Assembly (NCBI GenBank): GCA_937930275.1 | Contig: CALGLM010000073.1 | Span: 1 to 10,241, forward strand | DNA length: 10,241 nt | Reading direction: 5' to 3' | From: an uncultured Ignavibacteria bacterium | Lineage (GTDB): Bacteria; Bacteroidota; Ignavibacteria; Ignavibacteriales; Melioribacteraceae | Translations under genes and position numbers: made by a program | In this document: one piece after another, positions 5,970 to 10,241 of the stretch | How the letters are laid out: each line of letters opens with the position of its first letter | Numbering within the stretch: position 1 is the first letter of the stretch | The notes under the pieces: model-generated | Seen by the model: only the letters and a program-made list of their open reading frames with translations | Database searches by the model: none | What the model was told of the DNA's origin: nothing

Positions 5970-6824
5970 TTATATTTTATATGTGTTTGCAATTTTAGTT
6001 ATTTCGTTTTTAGGCTCGTTTTGCTCTTCTTTTTTTACGGTTTCCGAAAAGTTTATTATTATTTCCGAAAGGTCTATTATTTCTTCCAGTACAGTATAAA
6101 TATTCTTGTTTTCTGCGGTAAAATCACTCCTATCATTCGTAACTATTTCGGCAAGTTCTTTGTATTTATTTTTTACGGCGGGTGTTAATTTGCCCGATTC
6201 CACAAATTTTTCAAGTCTATTCATAAACGCCGTTTTTTCTGCTTCTTTGTTTTGCTTTTCAATAATTTTAATTAGTTCGCTATCGGTTGATAATTCTTTC
6301 TTATCATCTTTTAACAGTTCTTCAATTTGTTTGTTAATTATCTCAAGCTCCGCTTCAATTTGCCACAAGTCTCCGTCTTCTTCATAAAACTCTTCATCTT
6401 CAATAATTCCTTTAAAATTATAATTATTAAAACCTGTTTCGACTTTGGCAAACTCAAATACACCTAATTCTTTTACTGCCGGCTCAATCCCGATTGGTAA
6501 AAATCCGAAATGATTAATTGAACCGTCTTTATTAAAGGATATACTGCGGTTAGGAAATTTACCTTCTTTAACAAGGTCTTTGAAACTTTGCGATACATTA
6601 CCGGGCAATGCGTAAAGTGTATCCCCCACCCTTTTTACCTTATCGATATAACCGACAATAGGCAAATTATCGTTGGGATGTCCTATAACTATCGGTTTTT
6701 TATTCTCGGGTTTCGACTTGTTATAGCTGCATGCGGTATTATCAATTTCTTCGCGCGTCCATAATTTTTCTCTCCCGAGCGAGTCGGTCTGCTTTCCCGT
6801 TTTGAAAAATGGAATCCATTTCAT
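5970..6824 (-). CDS. prohead protease/scaffold, Mu I-like (Mu gp32 family)
   Basis: A 284-residue protein with two parts. Residues about 1-125 match the Mu-like protease family: KPIVIGHPND with a candidate catalytic H49, LPIVGYIDKVKRVGDTLYA, then FPNRSISFN with a candidate nucleophile S94 or S96, and INHFGFLPIGIEPAVKEL. Residues about 140-284 are highly charged and coiled-coil-like, as expected of a scaffolding domain, and in Mu the scaffold Z is made from an internal start of the I gene. It should assist assembly of the prohead and then cleave the scaffold. AGGAG lies about 6 nt before the ATG, in a GGAGCAACAA context also found at the start of the rightward operon. It is the first gene of the leftward operon, read from the promoter at 6857-6888. 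A separate internal scaffold start is possible but not evident. Confidence 0.88.
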   Translation of the reverse strand: MKWIPFFKTGKQTDSLGREKLWTREEIDNTACSYNKSKPENKKPIVIGHPNDNLPIVGYIDKVKRVGDTLYALPGNVSQSFKDLVKEGKFPNRSISFNKDGSINHFGFLPIGIEPAVKELGVFEFAKVETGFNNYNFKGIIEDEEFYEEDGDLWQIEAELEIINKQIEELLKDDKKELSTDSELIKIIEKQNKEAEKTAFMNRLEKFVESGKLTPAVKNKYKELAEIVTNDRSDFTAENKNIYTVLEEIIDLSEIIINFSETVKKEEQNEPKNEITKIANTYKI

Positions 6825-6856
6825 TTGTTGCTCCTATTTGATTAAAAGTTACGGGT

Positions 6857-6888
6857 CAAAACTAATCCGATTAAAAAACTTACTCAAA
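6857..6888 (-). promoter_or_regulatory. Bacteroidota-type promoter for the leftward late operon
   Basis: On the minus strand TTTG (6888-6885), 20 nt, then TAGTTTTG (6864-6857) match the Bacteroidota primary-sigma pattern of a -33 TTTG box and a -7 TAnnTTTG box with 19-21 nt spacing. Transcription would start near 6851, leaving a leader of about 25 nt before the protease ATG. Several other TAnnTTTG matches on this strand lie inside genes and none that I checked had a correctly spaced -33 box. Confidence 0.65.
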
Positions 6889-6923
6889 GAAACGATTCAC
6901 CGAACGGTTCAAGTAATCGTTTC
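6889..6923. promoter_or_regulatory. large dyad-symmetric operator candidate
   Basis: GAAACGATT (6889-6897) and AATCGTTTC (6915-6923) form a perfect 9-bp inverted repeat. Inside it, GAAC-G-GTTC (6902-6910) is a second dyad with the same centre, 6906. The site abuts the -33 box of the leftward promoter on its upstream side, with its centre near -55, which suits an activator of late genes. It may instead be a repressor or packaging site. Confidence 0.5.
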
Positions 6924-6924
6924 C

Positions 6925-6959
6925 GGAATAGTTCACTAACCGGTTCCATGAACGGATTA
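6925..6959. promoter_or_regulatory. second cluster of GAAC/GTTC half-sites
   Basis: This stretch contains the palindrome AACCGGTT (6938-6945), GTTC (6931-6934) and GAAC (6950-6953) half-sites, and CGGATTA (6953-6959), which pairs with TAATCCG at 6863-6869. The segment from about 6930 is an imperfect copy of the segment from about 6895 (15 of 23 positions identical by hand alignment). It looks like a second binding site on the rightward-operon side. Confidence 0.4.
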
Positions 6960-6960
6960 A

Positions 6961-6991
6961 ATGACACGGTAATTTTTATTAGTTAGATTTA
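6961..6991 (+). promoter_or_regulatory. weak candidate promoter for the rightward operon
   Basis: ATGACA (6961-6966), 17 nt, TAGATT (6984-6989) is a weak sigma70-like pair. The same -10 region reads TAGATTTA, one mismatch from the Bacteroidota TAnnTTTG box, but no TTTG lies at the right distance upstream. Some promoter is expected in this divergent region; this is the best candidate I can find, and it may need an activator. Confidence 0.3.
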
Positions 6992-7011
6992 CACCCAAAA
7001 ACGGAGCAACA

Positions 7012-7326
7012 ATGGAACAGACAATAATTAATTCTGCACTTGCCAACGGTAGTATTTCGGCAATTCTATTGGTGATATGGTATTTTACCGTAAAGTATTT
7101 TTCCAAACAGCACGAAGACACAATAAAATATAGCCAAGAACAGTTTAAACAGAGTCTTGAGCAAAACAGCAGCAATTTTGAAAAGGCATTGCAGCAAAAT
7201 CAAAATTCTATTGATAAACTATTTACGGTTTTACAAGAAGATTTAAAATATAAAGAACTTATTGCGGAAAATTTCACAAAACTGGAAAATAAAATTGATA
7301 AGAATATAAAAGAATTTGTTAACTGA
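7012..7326 (+). CDS. small membrane/coiled-coil protein (holin-like or DUF2730-like)
   Basis: A 104-residue protein with one hydrophobic segment (residues about 14-30, SISAILLVIWYFTVKYF) and a long charged coiled-coil-like tail rich in Q, N, E and K. Two family fits are plausible. One is the BhlA/UviB holin-like proteins, which share a short polar start, one membrane segment and a charged tail. The other is the DUF2730 proteins encoded just before the small terminase in Mu-like phages (the Mu gp25/gp26 area). GGAG (7003-7006) lies 5 nt before the ATG. It is the first gene of the rightward operon, 8 nt before the small terminase gene, which favours the Mu-like reading; a holin role would supply the export route the endolysin needs. 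I cannot decide between these. Confidence 0.5.
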   Translation: MEQTIINSALANGSISAILLVIWYFTVKYFSKQHEDTIKYSQEQFKQSLEQNSSNFEKALQQNQNSIDKLFTVLQEDLKYKELIAENFTKLENKIDKNIKEFVN

Positions 7327-7334
7327 GGAACTTA

Positions 7335-7727
7335 ATGAGCGAACCGGAAAGAAACGAAGCCAAAGAATTGTACGTTGAAGAAGGTCTTGGCATTAATACA
7401 ATATTCGGAATATTTGAAGGTAAATTTCCGCTACGTATTTTGTATAAATGGCGTAAAGAAGATAATTGGGATAAAGATAGAATTAATTACCGTAAAAAAG
7501 AAATTCCGTTAAAAGAAGAACTTTATCAGCTTGTTAAAACCGCAATTGCTCAAGCTAAATTAAATCCTACACCGCAACAAATTTCGGCAGTATCAAAAGT
7601 ACTTTGGGCATTATTAACCGCGGTTAAAGAAATAAAAACCGATTTAGTATTAGATAATAAAGAAAAAGTAGAAACTATTAGCACTAACACAATTAAAAAA
7701 ATTGAAGAAGAAATATTGGGTTTATAA
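7335..7727 (+). CDS. terminase small subunit-like protein (Mu gp27 position, DUF1804-like)
   Basis: A 130-residue protein ending 1 nt into the large terminase start (TAATG). Residues about 5-55 look like a helix-turn-helix domain: RNEAKELYVEEGLGINTIFG, then LRILYKWRKEDNWDKDR, close in form to the tryptophan-containing end of DUF1804 and other phage small-terminase HTH domains. The rest is helical (about 58-130) and could mediate oligomer formation. It would recognise the packaging start on phage DNA and pass it to the large subunit. AGGA (7326-7329) lies 5 nt before the ATG and overlaps the stop of the preceding gene. Position directly before a Mu gp28-like terminase supports the role; the DNA site it binds is unknown, though the dyads at 6889-6959 are possible. 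Confidence 0.72.
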   Translation: MSEPERNEAKELYVEEGLGINTIFGIFEGKFPLRILYKWRKEDNWDKDRINYRKKEIPLKEELYQLVKTAIAQAKLNPTPQQISAVSKVLWALLTAVKEIKTDLVLDNKEKVETISTNTIKKIEEEILGL

Positions 7728-9082
7728 TGCGTGATAAGTATTTTTTAAAGTACCAACAAGATTGGCTAAACGATAATTCTCTTGTAAAAATATGGGAAAA
7801 GAGCAGGCGTATAGGTGCTACATACGTGCAATCTTACGAAGATGTAAGGGACTGCCTTAATAAAATTGTTCCTGCCGTATGGTTCAGCAGTGCCGATGAA
7901 AGTGCTGCAAGAGAGTATATTATTTATTGTACAAAATGGGCAAAACTTTTTAATCTCGGATTTTCCGATTTTAACGAATCCATATTTGACGAAACCGATA
8001 TAAAAACATTATCTATAAAATTTAATAACGGAAGTAGAATTACCGCTTTATCAAGCAATCCAAAAGCTTTTCGCTCAAAAGGAGGTAAAATAGTTTTAGA
8101 TGAGTTTGCCCACCACGATAATCAACTTGAATTGTGGAAAGCCGCTAAACCGACTGCCGTTTGGGGATACCCTGTTCGTATAATATCTACTCACAACGGC
8201 AAAAAATCACAGTTTTATAAATTCATTGAAAAAATTAAAAATAACAAATTGGATTGGTCTTTACATACTACATCAATTTATGATGCTGTAAACTGCGGCT
8301 TAGTTGATAAAATTCTTAATAAAACAGCTACAATTAAAGAAAAAGAAGATTGGATAAAGAGACAAAAAGAAGACTGTTTTGATGAAATTACTTGGAACGA
8401 AGAATTTTGTTGCAAGCCGATTGACGAAAGCACCGCATTTTTAAGTTACACATTAATTAATAACTGTGTGGATTTTAACATTACAAACACCGAAAAATTA
8501 AATAATAATTCCGCTTACTACTGCGGTTTTGATATAGGAAGAAGAAAAGATTTGTCGGTAATAACTATATTAGAACACTCGGGTACAAACTACATTTTAA
8601 AAATGTTAAAAATTTTTGAAAAAACCACGTTTAATATTCAAAAAGAATATTTGTTTAATTTACTTCAGAACTTTAACATTGTTAAAACTGCCGTTGACGA
8701 AACAGGCATTGGGATGCAGCTTGCCGAAGATTTAGCAGCTAAATTCGGGAATAATAAAATAATCCCCCTATATTTTACCAATCGTTTGAAAGAAGAACTT
8801 GCATATAACATGTTATTTCATTTTCAAGATAGAAAAATACAAATACCTGATGATAATAATTTAAAGGAAGATTTACACTCAGTTCAAAAATCCGTACGTA
8901 ATAATTCCGCAATTTATTTTGATGTAAACGATACCGATTTTAAAGGTCATGCAGATAGATTCTGGTCGCTTGCTTTAGCTTTATATGCGGCTAAAAATAA
9001 TTTTGGCAATACAATAAATATTTACTCCAAAAATATAAATAAGACAATAGAAAACAAATATATAGGAGCTTACTATGTTTAA
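7727..9082 (+). CDS. terminase large subunit, Mu gp28-like
   Basis: A 451-residue packaging motor, slightly compact for the family. The ATPase half has a Walker A-like EKSRRIGAT (residues about 24-32) in the form seen in Mu gp28, a Walker B IVLDEFAHH with D125 and E126, and a coupling motif STHNG near 154-158. The nuclease half has an RNase H-like fold signature: YYCGFDIGRRKDLSV with D269, AVDETGIG with D324, and GHADRFWSLALAL with D410, the three acidic metal ligands expected for cutting concatemeric or integrated DNA. The start overlaps the small-subunit stop by 1 nt, so translation is probably coupled, and the end overlaps the portal start by 8 nt. No key residue appears to be missing. Confidence 0.93.
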   Translation: MRDKYFLKYQQDWLNDNSLVKIWEKSRRIGATYVQSYEDVRDCLNKIVPAVWFSSADESAAREYIIYCTKWAKLFNLGFSDFNESIFDETDIKTLSIKFNNGSRITALSSNPKAFRSKGGKIVLDEFAHHDNQLELWKAAKPTAVWGYPVRIISTHNGKKSQFYKFIEKIKNNKLDWSLHTTSIYDAVNCGLVDKILNKTATIKEKEDWIKRQKEDCFDEITWNEEFCCKPIDESTAFLSYTLINNCVDFNITNTEKLNNNSAYYCGFDIGRRKDLSVITILEHSGTNYILKMLKIFEKTTFNIQKEYLFNLLQNFNIVKTAVDETGIGMQLAEDLAAKFGNNKIIPLYFTNRLKEELAYNMLFHFQDRKIQIPDDNNLKEDLHSVQKSVRNNSAIYFDVNDTDFKGHADRFWSLALALYAAKNNFGNTINIYSKNINKTIENKYIGAYYV

Positions 9083-10241
9083 ATTATTTAATTTTTCAAA
9101 CTTCATAAAAAAGACTGATAAAATTTTAACCGAAGAAATTATCACACGCAACAATTATTCAAATACAATAAATTGGATAAAATTATTACCCGATCCCGAC
9201 CCAATTTTAGCAAAGTACGGCAAAAATATTACAGTATATAACGATATGCTAAATGATGACCATTTGCACGCATGTATTACACGAAGAAAAATGGGAGTGA
9301 AAAGTTTGGAATGGCGGATTGTAAAAACACACGAAACAAGTGATAATGATTTTACTTTAATTAATAAAGCAATAAATAATTTAAGTGAAAATAATTGCAG
9401 AATAAAAGATATAATTTCATCGTCTCTAAATCCTATATTCTTTGGGTTTTCGGTTTTTGAAATTATTTGGGAATATAAAAACGGGTGCATACTTCCTAAA
9501 AAAATAATTGAAAAACCACAAGAAAATTTTACTTTTGACTTAAATAATAACTTAATATACAATAACGGAAATAATTCGATAAATCTTACATCAGATAAAT
9601 ATAAATTCAAATTTATACTATTACAAAACGAAGCAAGCTTTAATAATCCTTACGGTGTAAAAGCTTTAAGTAAATGTTTTTGGAATATTGCACTTAAAAA
9701 AGGAGGTCTGAAATTTTGGTCAGTATTTGTAGAAAAATACGGAATGCCTTTTATTCTTGCTAAACAACCCCGTTCCGTTTCTGAAAGTGATTCGCTTAAT
9801 TTACTAAATAAATTGGACAATATGGTGCAAGATGCCGTGGCAGTAATACCGGATGACTCTTCGGTAGAATTTAAAGACGCAAAAAACGGTTATGGAGGTG
9901 ATATTTATGAAAAGTTTATTAATGCCCAAAATAATGCTATTAGTAAAGCTATATTAACAAATGTTTTTTCAACGGAATACCAAACTAAAGGAGGTTATTC
10001 TACTGCGCAGGCAGGTTTTGAAAGCGAACGTATGCTTGCTCAAGATGATAAAGACTTTCCCGAACAACTGTTTAATGCACTGTTTAAATATATTACCTTA
10101 ATAAATACCGGAAATAGTAATTCCCCTTTATTTAAGTTGTTTGAAGAAGACGAAGCAAAAAAAGACTTTGCCGAACGCGACAGCTTCCTTAGCAAGCACA
10201 TCAAATTCAATAAACAATATTATCATCGCGTATATAATATT
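9075..10241 (+). CDS. portal protein, DUF935 (Mu gp29-like), incomplete at right edge
   Basis: An open frame of 389 codons with no stop before the window ends; family members are usually about 500 residues, so the last fifth or so is missing. DUF935 landmarks are clear: LPDPDPILAKYG near residues 39-50, the segment DDHLHACITRRKMGVKSLEWRI cut by family-typical spacing (about 61-82), FWSVFVEKYGMPFILAK (about 215-231), an IPDDSSVEF strand, and the GGYSTAQAGFESER segment near 311-324. The portal forms the dodecameric ring at one capsid vertex through which DNA is pumped and to which the tail joins. AGGAG-like TAGGAG (9063-9068) lies 6 nt before the ATG. The gene overlaps the terminase end by 8 nt. 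By Mu order, a minor head (gp30/F-like) gene should follow to the right. Confidence 0.92.
   Translation, partial: MFKLFNFSNFIKKTDKILTEEIITRNNYSNTINWIKLLPDPDPILAKYGKNITVYNDMLNDDHLHACITRRKMGVKSLEWRIVKTHETSDNDFTLINKAINNLSENNCRIKDIISSSLNPIFFGFSVFEIIWEYKNGCILPKKIIEKPQENFTFDLNNNLIYNNGNNSINLTSDKYKFKFILLQNEASFNNPYGVKALSKCFWNIALKKGGLKFWSVFVEKYGMPFILAKQPRSVSESDSLNLLNKLDNMVQDAVAVIPDDSSVEFKDAKNGYGGDIYEKFINAQNNAISKAILTNVFSTEYQTKGGYSTAQAGFESERMLAQDDKDFPEQLFNALFKYITLINTGNSNSPLFKLFEEDEAKKDFAERDSFLSKHIKFNKQYYHRVYNI

Noticed and set aside
6106..6387. 93-residue serine/phenylalanine-rich frame on the plus strand
   Set aside because: It is antisense to the coiled-coil scaffold part of the protease gene; the S/F/L richness is the reverse complement of lysine- and glutamate-rich codons.
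6957..7175. 72-residue cysteine-rich frame on the minus strand
   Set aside because: It overlaps the regulatory region and the start of the small membrane protein gene, which has a proper ribosome binding site and operon position.
9155..9610. 151-residue open frame on the minus strand
   Set aside because: It lies wholly antisense within the well-supported DUF935 portal gene, has no good ribosome binding site and no recognisable domain.

Overview
The window is part of a tailed-phage genome or prophage from an A+T-rich bacterium. The head genes are of Mu type: a DUF935 portal, a gp28-like terminase, an I-type protease/scaffold and DUF1320/DUF1834-like completion proteins. No sheath gene is seen, and the tail genes run tube candidate, chaperone pair, tape measure, so a siphovirus-like tail (as in B3 or D3112) is likelier than a contractile one. 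The host is probably in the Bacteroidota/Ignavibacteriota group. The main intergenic region has a clear Bacteroidota-type promoter (TTTG, 20 nt, TAnnTTTG), the glycosyltransferase resembles DUF6734, and the tape-measure C-terminus resembles those of Bacteroidota phages. Against a typical Bacteroides host, nearly every gene has a strong AGGAG-type ribosome binding site. Translation uses the standard code, with TAA, TAG and TGA all used as stops.

Layout: two operons diverge from a 187-nt intergenic region (6825-7011). The leftward operon covers about two thirds of the window. In transcription order it holds protease/scaffold (6824-5970), major capsid protein (5957-5034), a hairpin, DUF1320 head-completion protein (4960-4532), gp37/DUF1834-like protein (4522-4061), zinc amidase endolysin (4074-3442), membrane-anchored spanin-like protein (3449-2886), candidate tail tube (2875-2366), glycosyltransferase (2354-1515), two tail assembly chaperone frames (1504-1229 and 1232-948), a short tape measure protein (958-11) and the first codons of another gene. 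The rightward operon holds a small membrane/coiled-coil protein (7012-7326), small terminase (7335-7727), large terminase (7727-9082) and the portal (9075 to the right edge, incomplete).

Together these form one late (morphogenesis and lysis) region: DNA packaging and portal on the right arm, head maturation, capsid, connector, lysis and tail on the left arm. Genes are tightly packed with short gaps or overlaps, so translational coupling is likely.

The most notable points are: (1) a complete-looking -1 ribosomal frameshift cassette joining the chaperone frames, with an in-phase T TTT TTA heptamer, a 9-nt spacer and a 9-bp stem; (2) a glycosyltransferase with a DxD motif inside the tail operon; (3) nested dyad symmetries next to the Bacteroidota-type promoter in the divergent region; (4) a Mu-type head module split onto two diverging operons. 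I see no tRNA, rRNA, CRISPR array, insertion sequence or transposase, and no gene-free stretch longer than 300 bases.
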